A stretch of DNA of 64,000 bases from Clostridium sp. AM33-3 (GTDB lineage: Bacteria > Bacillota > Clostridia > Lachnospirales > Lachnospiraceae): positions 1-64,000 of the forward strand of contig NZ_QUIV01000013.1 of NCBI RefSeq assembly GCF_003480315.1, read 5' to 3'. Both the position numbers and the translations under genes were made by a program. The notes below the pieces were generated by a model. It was not told the DNA's origin and searched no databases. It saw nothing but the letters and a program-made list of their open reading frames with translations. Shown here in pieces: positions 34,665 through 42,854 of the stretch. Each line of letters starts with the position of its first letter. Within the stretch, counting starts at the first letter, position 1.

Positions 34665-34707
34665 TGTATGCTGTTCTCAGCATACAACATGTAATATAAT
34701 AAGTCAA
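34665..34707 (-). promoter_or_regulatory. GntR promoter with perfect palindromic operator
   Basis: TTGACT (34702-34707), 17 bp, TATGCT (34679-34684) on the minus strand. The -10 lies within TGTATGCTG-n4-CAGCATACA (34665-34686), a palindrome with perfect 9-bp arms. Binding there would block the polymerase. Confidence 0.7.
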
Positions 34708-34710
34708 GTT

Positions 34711-34889
34711 GTTATTGGCATTTTTCTTGTTAATTCTCAATTTGTTTCTGTTTTTTTGTCTCTTTTTACTATTTATGATGTTTTTGAAGCATTTTCCCTT
34801 TGTTTTTTTCGTCAATGCATAAGATTCTTAGCTAGCCTGTATTAATACATGTTATTCCCGGCATCGTTATTTTTTTATAAATATATCGG
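34711..34889. other. AT-rich intergenic region, nothing recognised
   Basis: Very AT-rich DNA between the GntR promoter and the terminator of the EAL gene. No ORF, hairpin or promoter stands out. Confidence 0.4.
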
Positions 34890-34938
34890 CAAAAAACAAG
34901 AACGCAGCCGCAGACCTTGGTCAGTCTGTCCTGCGTTC
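34890..34938 (-). terminator. Intrinsic terminator of GGDEF-EAL gene
   Basis: GAACGCAG and CAGAC pair with GTCTG and CTGCGTTC (34900-34938), followed by TTGTTTTTT on the minus strand, 9 bp after the gene's stop codon. Confidence 0.75.
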
Positions 34939-34946
34939 CTGTATTC

Positions 34947-36347
34947 TCAGCGTTTTAATTTTTCACGTTCCTGGTCAATGAGACTTTTGGTGGCATCTGC
35001 CGACTTCCCAAGCACCTCAGCCAGAAGCTCCTGTGGGATCGTCGGTGCATAATAAAATCCCTGCTGGTATACGCAGCCAAACTTTTTCAGAATGTCAAGC
35101 TGACGCTGTGTTTCCACACCCTCCGCGATCAGGCGTTTGCCAAGCTTTTCGGATGCCCGGATCAGGCATTCCACGATCGGTTCCGATCTCGGATCACTTT
35201 CCAGCTGCCACATAAACATACGCTCAAACTTCAGCGTATCCACCGGAAGCTCCAGAATCCTGCTGATTCCGGAATAGCCGGAGCCAAAGTTATTCAGGAT
35301 CAGTTCAACTCCAAGCTCCTTCAACTGCTGCATCACGATCTCCAGGATGACCGCATCCATAGCCAGCGCATATTCATCAATCTCGATCGCCAGCTTTCCG
35401 GATGGAATCTGGTATGTCTCGATCATGCGCCGGACCGTATCCACAAAATTCTCCTGAAGGATCAGCACCGGAGAAACTGCAATTGCAATGGACTCATACT
35501 CCACGCCCTTTTTCTCCAGTTCTGCAATTGCCTGTGCAACCCGTTCCAGGGCATAGTATTCCACGCTGCTGATCTGGCCGGTATCCTCCGCGATCGGTAC
35601 AAACTCCGCACTTCCTACCATGCCGATGTCCTTTACAAACATACGCATATAATATTCTGCACGGACAAAACGTTTCTCTTCTGTGTTGTAGGTCGGACGG
35701 AAGCGAATCTCCAGTTCATGATTTTCCAGCGCTGTTCCGATATAACGGGCGATCGCCTGCTTGCGCAGATATGCTGCATGGAGTTTGGAATCATATACCG
35801 CATACTGGTTGCTTCCGCTTTCCGCTGCCTTGCTGACAGCCAGATCCAGATATTTTAACAGATCATCTGTATTTCCCGCATAACCGGGATAAGAGCAGAC
35901 ACCGATCTGACAGGAGCACATACAGTCTGTCCCGCCGATCTTCCAGCTCTGGGAGAAGCGGTTCAGGATTTCCTCAACAAGCCGTACAGCCTGTCCCTGC
36001 GTTCTGTTTCTCAGGATCGCGATAAATTCCACACCGACATAGCGGTAAACCGTGCAGCCTGTCTCTTCCCGAAGATATTTCAAAATTTCCTTTAACAATG
36101 CTTCACAATAGGAAAAGCCGAACAGCTCATTCATGCGCTTGAAATTTTCGATATAAAACTTCAGAACCACGCCCTGTCCGTCACCGGATAACGCACGCTC
36201 CAGCTGACGGCGGCAGACCATGCGGTCGCCGCTGACTTCATTTTCTTCTGTATTGTCTGCATCTGGAAGCGGTTCTGCACTCAGCCCGGTTCTCTTTTCT
36301 GCTGAAGCATACTCCGTTTCCTGTTTCTTCTTTCCAAATAATCCCAC
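34947..36347 (-). CDS. Degenerate GGDEF-EAL domain protein
   Basis: A 466-residue soluble protein. The GGDEF-like domain spans about 55-190, with the signature reduced to YRYVGVEFIAI. The EAL domain spans about 205-455. Its key motifs are altered: EAL is AEYYMR, the metal-binding DDFG is NNFGSGYSG, and the KIDR motif is KFERMF, while AEGVETQRQL is kept. Loss of the cyclase signature and of EAL metal ligands argues against both synthesis and hydrolysis of c-di-GMP. It may be a nucleotide receptor or a protein-interaction module. Start behind GGAGG; it is the last gene after the chorismate mutase-shikimate kinase gene. Confidence 0.85.
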   Translation of the reverse strand: MGLFGKKKQETEYASAEKRTGLSAEPLPDADNTEENEVSGDRMVCRRQLERALSGDGQGVVLKFYIENFKRMNELFGFSYCEALLKEILKYLREETGCTVYRYVGVEFIAILRNRTQGQAVRLVEEILNRFSQSWKIGGTDCMCSCQIGVCSYPGYAGNTDDLLKYLDLAVSKAAESGSNQYAVYDSKLHAAYLRKQAIARYIGTALENHELEIRFRPTYNTEEKRFVRAEYYMRMFVKDIGMVGSAEFVPIAEDTGQISSVEYYALERVAQAIAELEKKGVEYESIAIAVSPVLILQENFVDTVRRMIETYQIPSGKLAIEIDEYALAMDAVILEIVMQQLKELGVELILNNFGSGYSGISRILELPVDTLKFERMFMWQLESDPRSEPIVECLIRASEKLGKRLIAEGVETQRQLDILKKFGCVYQQGFYYAPTIPQELLAEVLGKSADATKSLIDQEREKLKR

Positions 36348-36374
36348 AATACGTTCCTCCTCTCAACTGTCTGT

Positions 36375-37196
36375 TTACTTGCACTGCTCTGCTGCCATGT
36401 CACGGTCCAGCTGTGTCAGCTTCTCTACGATCTCCCTGCAGATTTCTTCCGGATTTTTGCCATCAGTTGCTACCGTAACATCTGCAGCTGCCTCATAAAG
36501 CGCGCGGCGTTTTTCCTGCAGTCCGGCAATAAAATCCACGTTCATGTGGTCATTCAGGATCGGACGCTCAGTGCTGTCCTTGACACGATTGTAAACGGTT
36601 TCCGGTGTCGCAGTCAGAAGCACGACACGGCCATGCTTCTTCATGTGATCCTTGTTATCTTCCCGGACCACCACACCGCCGCCGCAGGAAACAATGGTCT
36701 GCTTGCTCTTCTGAAGCTCGATCAGTGTGTTGCACTCCAGATTCCTGAAATACACCTCACCGTATTCCGCGAAAATCTCAGAAATAGACATCCCCTGCTT
36801 ATCGACGATCAGCTGATCCATCTCCACATAGTTCATCTCCAGCTGACGCTTCAGTTCCTTGGCAATGGTGCTCTTTCCTGCACCCATAAACCCGATCAGG
36901 AAAATATTGTAGTTGAACAGGGCCTTTGCCTGAATCTTTCGGCTGTTCTTCACAATGTATTTGAAGATATTCAGGATCTCCTCCTCAAATGCATTGTCTC
37001 CCAGCTTCTGCTTCAGGTTATCCTCCTGCTTTTTTTCCTGTTCCGGCTGCAGGATCGGGATTCCATTCTGTTTCTTATAAGCAATGATCTCCTGAATGCA
37101 TTCCATGCGGTCTACCAGCTGCTTGATGATAATGTCATCACATACTCCGATTTTTTTGCGGATCTCCTCGATTCTGTCATCCATTCTGTTGTCCAT
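36375..37196 (-). CDS. Chorismate mutase-shikimate kinase fusion
   Basis: A 273-residue two-domain enzyme. Residues 1-90 are an AroQ-type chorismate mutase: IEEIRKKIGVCDDIIIKQLV, DRMECIQEIIAYKK. Residues from 97 are shikimate kinase: Walker A GFMGAGKST at 102-110, MDQLIVDKQGMSISEIF, and SCGGGVV. Start at 37196 follows AGAGGAGAAAG. Shikimate kinase makes shikimate 3-phosphate and chorismate mutase makes prephenate, steps that are not consecutive, so the fusion links entry and exit of the chorismate trunk. It precedes a degenerate GGDEF-EAL gene and follows a possible regulatory palindrome. Confidence 0.9.
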   Translation of the reverse strand: MDNRMDDRIEEIRKKIGVCDDIIIKQLVDRMECIQEIIAYKKQNGIPILQPEQEKKQEDNLKQKLGDNAFEEEILNIFKYIVKNSRKIQAKALFNYNIFLIGFMGAGKSTIAKELKRQLEMNYVEMDQLIVDKQGMSISEIFAEYGEVYFRNLECNTLIELQKSKQTIVSCGGGVVVREDNKDHMKKHGRVVLLTATPETVYNRVKDSTERPILNDHMNVDFIAGLQEKRRALYEAAADVTVATDGKNPEEICREIVEKLTQLDRDMAAEQCK

Positions 37197-37319
37197 TACA
37201 CTTTCTCCTCTTCCGGTCCCAATCAGCGTACATGTCACCGTGCTGCCTTCATTGTAGCACGTTCTGCTGATTCTGACTATATGATAATATCGTAGTAATA
37301 CTGTCCCCTAAACAGTAAG

Positions 37320-37349
37320 ATTCCGGATATCCTGCCAGATATCCGGAAT
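37320..37349. repeat. Perfect 12-bp-arm inverted repeat
   Basis: ATTCCGGATATC-n6-GATATCCGGAAT, flanked further out by TACTGT and ACAGTA copies. It lies 120 bp upstream of the chorismate mutase-shikimate kinase start and downstream of the EamA gene. There is no T-run in either direction, so an operator or an RNA hairpin is more likely than a terminator. Confidence 0.5.
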
Positions 37350-37461
37350 ATACAGTATGTTTTATGCAATTATATCAACAGTTTTCGAAACACGCAATAG
37401 TTTATCGCTTTAAAGTGTTAATTTTATGATAGCTGCAATGCAGGCCCGCAGGACAGTCTTC

Positions 37462-38331
37462 CTATTTTTTTGACGGCAGAAACGTGATCACAATGCCGGA
37501 GCAGATCAGGACCGCCCCCACAACAAACTGCCATGTGATCACCTCATGAAGAAGCAGCACTCCAAGCACCGCGGAAACCAGAGGCTGCAGCGGATAAAAC
37601 ATCGAGCAGGTGCTGGCGCTGAGCAGCTGCAGGCTCTTATTCCAGCAGGTATGCGCCACGGCAGTGCCAAACACTGCCACAAACAGACAGGCAAGAAGGG
37701 CAGCTGCTGTCGGATGACTCTGTGTCAGGAATACATTTTCCAGAACTGCAGCCGGAATATTGAACAACAGTGCTATGCACATGCCGTACAGAGCAATCTG
37801 CACCGGATCATAATAGCCGGAGATTTTGCGGATAGAAACCGATGCCGCAGACCACAGTACCACAGAACCGGCCGAAAGCAGGATTCCCAGCGGATTGATC
37901 TGCATGCTTCCATTGCCCAGTATAATGTAAACACCGATCAGGGACACTACAATGCTGAGCACATTTTTCCAGGTGATCTTTTCCTTCAGAAAGACTGCTG
38001 CCAGGATAGAGATCATAACCGGATTTAAGGAATTGATCAGGGATGCCAGAGAGCCTGACAGAAGCGCGGTGCCTCCCAGCTGAAGAATGATCGCGGCAAA
38101 ATAGCCGAGTCCGCCCAAAATCAGCAGATATGGCCAGTGCTCCTTCGCTATCTTCTTATGACCGCCCTTCCACTTCAAAATTCCGTACAGACAGACTACC
38201 GATACGAGATAGCGGCAGAACGACACCGTAACCGGCCCCATCACCGCGAGCGCATATTTGCTCACGACATAAATACTTCCCCAGCAAAAAAAGGTGATTA
38301 ATAAATAAAGATATCCTGCATTGCGTTTCAT
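37462..38331 (-). CDS. EamA/DMT-family transporter
   Basis: A 289-residue protein with ten membrane helices and two EamA repeats, starting MKRNAGYLYLLITFFCWGSI; the second repeat begins near LLSAGSVVLWSAASV. Start at 38331 follows GAGGAAGGAA. DMT exporters of this type often move amino acids, aromatic metabolites or purines. Placed between two chorismate-pathway genes it may export an aromatic acid or amino acid, by context only. Confidence 0.88.
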   Translation of the reverse strand: MKRNAGYLYLLITFFCWGSIYVVSKYALAVMGPVTVSFCRYLVSVVCLYGILKWKGGHKKIAKEHWPYLLILGGLGYFAAIILQLGGTALLSGSLASLINSLNPVMISILAAVFLKEKITWKNVLSIVVSLIGVYIILGNGSMQINPLGILLSAGSVVLWSAASVSIRKISGYYDPVQIALYGMCIALLFNIPAAVLENVFLTQSHPTAAALLACLFVAVFGTAVAHTCWNKSLQLLSASTCSMFYPLQPLVSAVLGVLLLHEVITWQFVVGAVLICSGIVITFLPSKK

Positions 38332-38370
38332 GGTATGGTTCCTTCCTCTTTTTCCTTTGAATGTCATATA

Positions 38371-38406
38371 GCCGTTCAGCTCATAGCTGAACGGCTTTGT
38401 TGTTTT
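38371..38406 (+). terminator. Hairpin between chorismate mutase and EamA genes
   Basis: GCCGTTCAGCT-n3-AGCTGAACGGC with a T-rich tail (TTTGTTGTTTTTTA) on the plus strand. On the transcribed minus strand it is preceded, not followed, by the matching A-rich bases, so it may be weak for the operon and act instead as an mRNA-stabilising hairpin. Confidence 0.45.
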
Positions 38407-38967
38407 TTACTGTAATGATAAAATCTGAAAATTCTCTGCTTCTTTTCCAAGCTGGCAAACAAGTCTTCTCATATCTGACTGGTTTAAATTTCCATGCAGC
38501 TGTATGGTCACCTGCTGCTCATTGCCCTGACTTTTTAATTCCATATGATCGATCGGGATCTCATTTAACCGGATCATATTCAGATACAGGTTCAGACTGC
38601 TTTTTTCCCGGTGATCGGTAAAGCTTACTGTAATCTGCTCATGAGAAACATGCTCATCCAGGCCGGCCTGCTTTAGAGCCTCAGCAATTACCTGCTCCTG
38701 CATTTCTGTCAGGATTCCGTACTGGTATCTGCGGCAGACACTCATCAGGTGACGAAGAAACATTTCATATTCTCTTTTCACGCTGACATCCACATCGCCT
38801 GTACGCTTTAAAATAATCTCATTCTCCCGGTCCGGCACAAACACATCAGAACCGTTTTCTGCCTTTGCAGCAGCCACATGTTCCGCACATGCCATCCGTT
38901 CTAAAAACAGCGGTTTGATCTGGGTATCCACGCTGTCAATCATCTTCCGCACTTCTTCTAATGTCAT
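38407..38967 (-). CDS. AroQ chorismate mutase with C-terminal domain
   Basis: A 186-residue protein. Residues 1-90 are a chorismate mutase (MTLEEVRKMIDSVDTQIKPL, FLERMACAEHVAAAKA). The remaining hundred residues contain HEQITVSFTDHREKSSLNLYL and MELKSQGNEQQVTIQLHGNL, which resemble a small ACT-like regulatory fold without prephenate dehydratase catalytic parts. Start at 38967 follows GGAGG. It lies 37 bp after the FAD oxidoreductase gene, in the same direction as a DASS transporter. Confidence 0.82.
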   Translation of the reverse strand: MTLEEVRKMIDSVDTQIKPLFLERMACAEHVAAAKAENGSDVFVPDRENEIILKRTGDVDVSVKREYEMFLRHLMSVCRRYQYGILTEMQEQVIAEALKQAGLDEHVSHEQITVSFTDHREKSSLNLYLNMIRLNEIPIDHMELKSQGNEQQVTIQLHGNLNQSDMRRLVCQLGKEAENFQILSLQ

Positions 38968-39004
38968 TCTTAACCTCCATTTCGCATTGGCACATTTTCC
39001 AATT

Positions 39005-40264
39005 CTACACCAAAGCACCCTGTTTTTTCAAGATTTTCTGGATATGTTCTATATTTACAGCACCATCCAGGGCCTGGCAGGCTGCACCGACACCCGCCGC
39101 ATGACCTGTTGCAAAACAGGTTCCCATAACACGGACGGCTGCAAAAGCAGCCTCGTCTGCAGATATCATTCTTCCTGCGCCATACAGGTTTCTGATATTT
39201 TCAGACTGCAGGGCACCCAGCGGAATATCAAAATAGCTACCTTCCTTTACTTCCAGATAGGTTGCCATCTTATTGATATCCTTGTGGATCTCCGGCTTCC
39301 AGCCGCCGCGGGCCACACTGTTATCCCGTTTTCTTCTGGTAAGCACATCATCCACGGTGATCGTCTCTTTTCCAACCAGTTTTCTGGTCTCACGGAACCC
39401 GAGTGCCGGTCCTATCACAGCCAACTCTGCATGCTCCATACCCGGCATATAGGTTCTTAATGCCTGTACATAGCTTAGTACCTGCTTTCTGGTCTCGCGC
39501 TCCATTCTGGTAAGTGCCTCTGCGTTCAGTGCATCCGGGATAATGCTCGGAAGAAGAACTCCTACAATATTAGATCCTTCTTTTTTTAAGATAAAGCCCT
39601 TCTCCCTTGTGAGGTTGGGGATTCCGTCTTCTTTTGCCTTCACAACGGCACGCTCCACCGCAGCCGGAGACATATCGCAGCTGGTGTCCACGCCGCTTAA
39701 GCGAAACGGCATGGTTGCCGCCTGCGGGCATCCGTCATCGCCGCCCCATACCAGGTGTGCCCCGGCAAGGCGGGCAAGATTGGCGTCTCCGGATGCATCC
39801 ACAAAGGCCTTCGCAGCTACCGTAAAGGTACCCTCATCATCCACACAGTGAATTGCCGTAATGGTTCCGTTTTCCGTATCTGCACCAATTACAGACGTAT
39901 GCAGGAGGTAATCCACCCGTTCTTTCTCCAGCAGATTGTCCATGGCACATTTTAAATACTCAGGCTGAAAATTAATATTGCGGTTTCCGGTTGCAGAAAT
40001 AACGTAGTCCACAGTCGGACCAAGTGCCTCCATCTCATTTAACACAAGCCGACCGACTCCTTCTACAACCCGTACCGGATTTTCCCCACAGGTGTAAAAC
40101 CCGCAGAAAGCGCTGACTCCGGAATTGGTAGCTTCACCGCCAAGATAAGCATTCCGCTCGATCAGAAGCGTTTTCGCTCCCGTCTTCGCAGCTCCAACTG
40201 CTGCAGATACTCCGGCAGTTCCTCCTCCAACAACGACTACGTCATACTGCTGCAAACGTTCCAT
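39005..40264 (-). CDS. FAD-dependent oxidoreductase (FAD_oxidored family)
   Basis: A 419-residue flavoprotein: dinucleotide motif VVVVGGGTAGVSAAVGAA, FAD contact YLGGEATNSGVSAFCGF, FVDASGDANLARLAGA, and the closing motif LYGAGRMISADEAAF with a Gly-rich end. The family includes enzymes that oxidise or reduce small ring or acid substrates, with assignments mostly uncertain. It begins 21 bp after a DASS transporter and precedes a chorismate mutase. A role in converting an imported cyclic acid such as quinate or a shikimate relative into a pathway intermediate is a context-based guess. Confidence 0.85.
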   Translation of the reverse strand: MERLQQYDVVVVGGGTAGVSAAVGAAKTGAKTLLIERNAYLGGEATNSGVSAFCGFYTCGENPVRVVEGVGRLVLNEMEALGPTVDYVISATGNRNINFQPEYLKCAMDNLLEKERVDYLLHTSVIGADTENGTITAIHCVDDEGTFTVAAKAFVDASGDANLARLAGAHLVWGGDDGCPQAATMPFRLSGVDTSCDMSPAAVERAVVKAKEDGIPNLTREKGFILKKEGSNIVGVLLPSIIPDALNAEALTRMERETRKQVLSYVQALRTYMPGMEHAELAVIGPALGFRETRKLVGKETITVDDVLTRRKRDNSVARGGWKPEIHKDINKMATYLEVKEGSYFDIPLGALQSENIRNLYGAGRMISADEAAFAAVRVMGTCFATGHAAGVGAACQALDGAVNIEHIQKILKKQGALV

Positions 40265-40285
40265 AATCCTCTATACTCCTTTTTC

Positions 40286-41746
40286 TTAACCAATGATGAG
40301 TGTTCCCAGCGGATATGCAAAGAAGGTCAGCACAACCAGTGCCATCAGTGCAAAAATTCCGCCCCAGATAAACATGTCTTTGGTCGTGGTCCATCCGGAA
40401 CCGATTGCTACGGTGTTGATGGTACTCTGACCTGCCGGTGTCATGTTGCTGACAGCGGCTGCAAAACCAACCATGCATACAACTGCGCCAACGCTTACTG
40501 CTCCTGCCGGAAGTGCAGTTAAAACAGACAGTGCTACTGCGCTTACTACGGTTGTGGTAACAATGTTGGAAGAGAAGTTTGTCTCAAGCAGTGCCCACAG
40601 CATAAAGAATAAGATCATGCCGGTAACCGGGAGTGCTGCAGTTAACGGAGACAGGGAAGCGGTCAGCCAGTCGCTGATTCCAATATCTGCGTTGGTTAAG
40701 CAGGAACCAAGCCAGGTTGCCGCACCGGTCATCAGGATACTGCCCCACAGGATTCCTTTGGTTACGCCTTCCTTAAAGTTTAAGATACGCTCGCCATCTA
40801 CTTTGGTGATAAAGAGAAGGATGCATCCTAATAACGGCGGCATTGCGGTAGACCAGCTGTTGATGGTCTTGTAAAGCTCCGGGAAGCTGCCCTTGATCAG
40901 GCTCGGGCCAACCCATAAGAATACAGTTAAACCTACTACAGAAAGAATAATTTTCTCTTTGGTATCTGCCTTTGGAACGGTTCCGCGCAGTCCCATTGCA
41001 TTTTCCGGTTTGATCTCATGGATATCATCCGGACGGTAAATGAACTTAAACACCAGAATTAATAAGATGATCAGCAGAATGCCGGTCGGGATCCCCATTG
41101 CCATGTATTGGAACTGGTTGACATCATTTCCGGTTGCTGCGGTGTAATAACCGATTGCCATGGTCGGCCATACATGTCCGATTGCGGTCATACCGGAGGA
41201 AAGGCTGATGCAGAATGCCGTTCCCATCATGATCATATTTCCGGTTTTGCCGCCCTTCTTCACACCGAGTACCTGGAAGATATCCTCAAGGAAAGGCATA
41301 AATGCAACGAACAGAACAGACGGGGATACGAATAACCCCATGAAGGTAACTGCCGCAAACAGGAAACATACAAAATACCACGGTCCCTTTCTTGCAATCT
41401 TATTGGTAATAAAAGATACCGTACACCGTCTTACAAAATTTGTCTTGGAAAGCGGATATACCAGCATAAAGGTAAAGATCAGGAACGCTACGGTCGTATT
41501 GCCGAATGCGCCTGAAAAGGTTTTTGAAAAACCGAATGTCGGGATAAATCCAAGTGCCAGTAAGGTGATCATGCTCGGCCAGTCAATGGAAATGGTAATC
41601 CACATGAGCAGGGAACCGAAGAATACGCCAAGTACTCCGATTGCCTCAGAGGAAAGACCTCCAAATGGCGGTACAAATCTTGACCCGATCATGATTGCCA
41701 GCGACAGGATCAAAAAGATTGTGTCTTTGCTGCTTTTGTTGTTCAT
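40286..41746 (-). CDS. DASS/SLC13-type anion transporter
   Basis: A 486-residue protein with about 12 membrane helices of the divalent anion/Na+ symporter superfamily. Recognisable features are SIDWPSMITLLALGFIPTF, the repeated turn regions with LSSGMTAIGHVWPTMAIG, and MTPAGQSTINTVAIGSGW near the end. These transporters usually carry di- and tricarboxylates. It is the first gene of the leftward operon and is divergent from a LysR regulator, suggesting inducible uptake of the acid used by the FAD oxidoreductase. Confidence 0.88.
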   Translation of the reverse strand: MNNKSSKDTIFLILSLAIMIGSRFVPPFGGLSSEAIGVLGVFFGSLLMWITISIDWPSMITLLALGFIPTFGFSKTFSGAFGNTTVAFLIFTFMLVYPLSKTNFVRRCTVSFITNKIARKGPWYFVCFLFAAVTFMGLFVSPSVLFVAFMPFLEDIFQVLGVKKGGKTGNMIMMGTAFCISLSSGMTAIGHVWPTMAIGYYTAATGNDVNQFQYMAMGIPTGILLIILLILVFKFIYRPDDIHEIKPENAMGLRGTVPKADTKEKIILSVVGLTVFLWVGPSLIKGSFPELYKTINSWSTAMPPLLGCILLFITKVDGERILNFKEGVTKGILWGSILMTGAATWLGSCLTNADIGISDWLTASLSPLTAALPVTGMILFFMLWALLETNFSSNIVTTTVVSAVALSVLTALPAGAVSVGAVVCMVGFAAAVSNMTPAGQSTINTVAIGSGWTTTKDMFIWGGIFALMALVVLTFFAYPLGTLIIG

Positions 41747-41802
41747 AATGAAACCCCTTTCTCCTATTGGTGTTCTTTTGTTTTGTATTTCCTTGTAGCG
41801 TT

Positions 41803-41838
41803 ATGATATAAAGTTTATTGACATTTGTAAAATATCAT
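41803..41838. promoter_or_regulatory. Palindrome in LysR/DASS intergenic region
   Basis: ATGATAT (41803-41809) and ATATCAT (41832-41838) form an interrupted dyad in the 190-bp AT-rich gap between the divergent LysR and transporter genes. Such T-n11-A-rich dyads are typical LysR sites. The evidence is positional. Confidence 0.4.
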
Positions 41839-41937
41839 AATATTATCAAATCAATAAGTTTTTCCTATATCATTGGATTTTTTTAGAAACATTTTACAAT
41901 TTTTTTATTTCTTACCAGGCAAAGGAGTTCGTTTCTC

Positions 41938-42843
41938 ATGCAAATGCAACAATTACGCTATTTTCTTGAAATCGCCAAAGAGAAAAACATCTCTGCGGCA
42001 GCCAAGAACCTGTATCTTTCCCAACCCTCCCTCTCCCAGCAGATCCGGAAACTGGAAGAGGAACTGGAGGTGCCGCTTCTCATCCGCCACTCCAAATCTG
42101 TCTCCCTGACAGATGCCGGAGAACAGTTTGCCCACCATGCCCGAAGAATCCTCGGCGGAGTCGACCAGCTCTCTGAACTCATGCACAAGCAAAGCTTATT
42201 AGAGGCCGGAACCTTAAAGATCGGTCTGTTATGGATTGCCGGATACACAAACCTGCTTCAGATTTTAAGCGACTACCACCGCCTGTATCCGGGTCTGAAT
42301 TATTCCTTCAGCGTAAACGGCAGCGCCCACTTACAGCAGATGCTTTTAGACCGCAAAATCCATGCCGCATTCATCATCGGCACGGAGGAGCAGCTGGATC
42401 AGGAACCGGATCTTTACTCCTGCAAAATTCAGGAAGACTTTTACTCCGTAATCGTATCCCGGCGCAATCCACTGGCATCCAGAAAAAGCCTTTCTGTTCT
42501 GGATTTAAGGGACTCTCCCATCATCATGCCCTCTCCTGCTTCCGCACTGCGAAAAAGCCTGGACCGGATTTTTGAGGAAGCTGGCATCACACCGAATATT
42601 CTCTGCGAAACCAGCCAGTCCGATCTGGTTATCCAGCTGGCCGCTCATGATCTCGGAGTCGGTATTTCCTCCAAAAGCATCGCCACAAGCGCACAGGATG
42701 GCACATACGCCATCGTGCCCTTTGAGAGCCGCCTTCACCGCTCCATTTATTATGTAACGTTAAAAGAGCTTCTGGATTATCCATCCATCCGCTCTTTTAC
42801 AAGGTATGTGAAACGTTATCAGTTGGAAAATAAAGCATTATGA
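41938..42843 (+). CDS. LysR-family transcriptional regulator
   Basis: A 301-residue LTTR. The N-terminal winged helix reads MQQLRYFLEIAKEKNISAAA, then KNLYLSQPSLSQQIRKLEEE. The effector domain follows from about residue 90. A GGAG sits 12 bp before the first ATG. Divergent from the DASS transporter operon and convergent with aroE, so it most likely activates the transporter and FAD oxidoreductase genes in response to the imported acid or a chorismate-pathway intermediate. Confidence 0.92.
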   Translation: MQMQQLRYFLEIAKEKNISAAAKNLYLSQPSLSQQIRKLEEELEVPLLIRHSKSVSLTDAGEQFAHHARRILGGVDQLSELMHKQSLLEAGTLKIGLLWIAGYTNLLQILSDYHRLYPGLNYSFSVNGSAHLQQMLLDRKIHAAFIIGTEEQLDQEPDLYSCKIQEDFYSVIVSRRNPLASRKSLSVLDLRDSPIIMPSPASALRKSLDRIFEEAGITPNILCETSQSDLVIQLAAHDLGVGISSKSIATSAQDGTYAIVPFESRLHRSIYYVTLKELLDYPSIRSFTRYVKRYQLENKAL

Positions 42844-42854
42844 ATTACAGAAAC

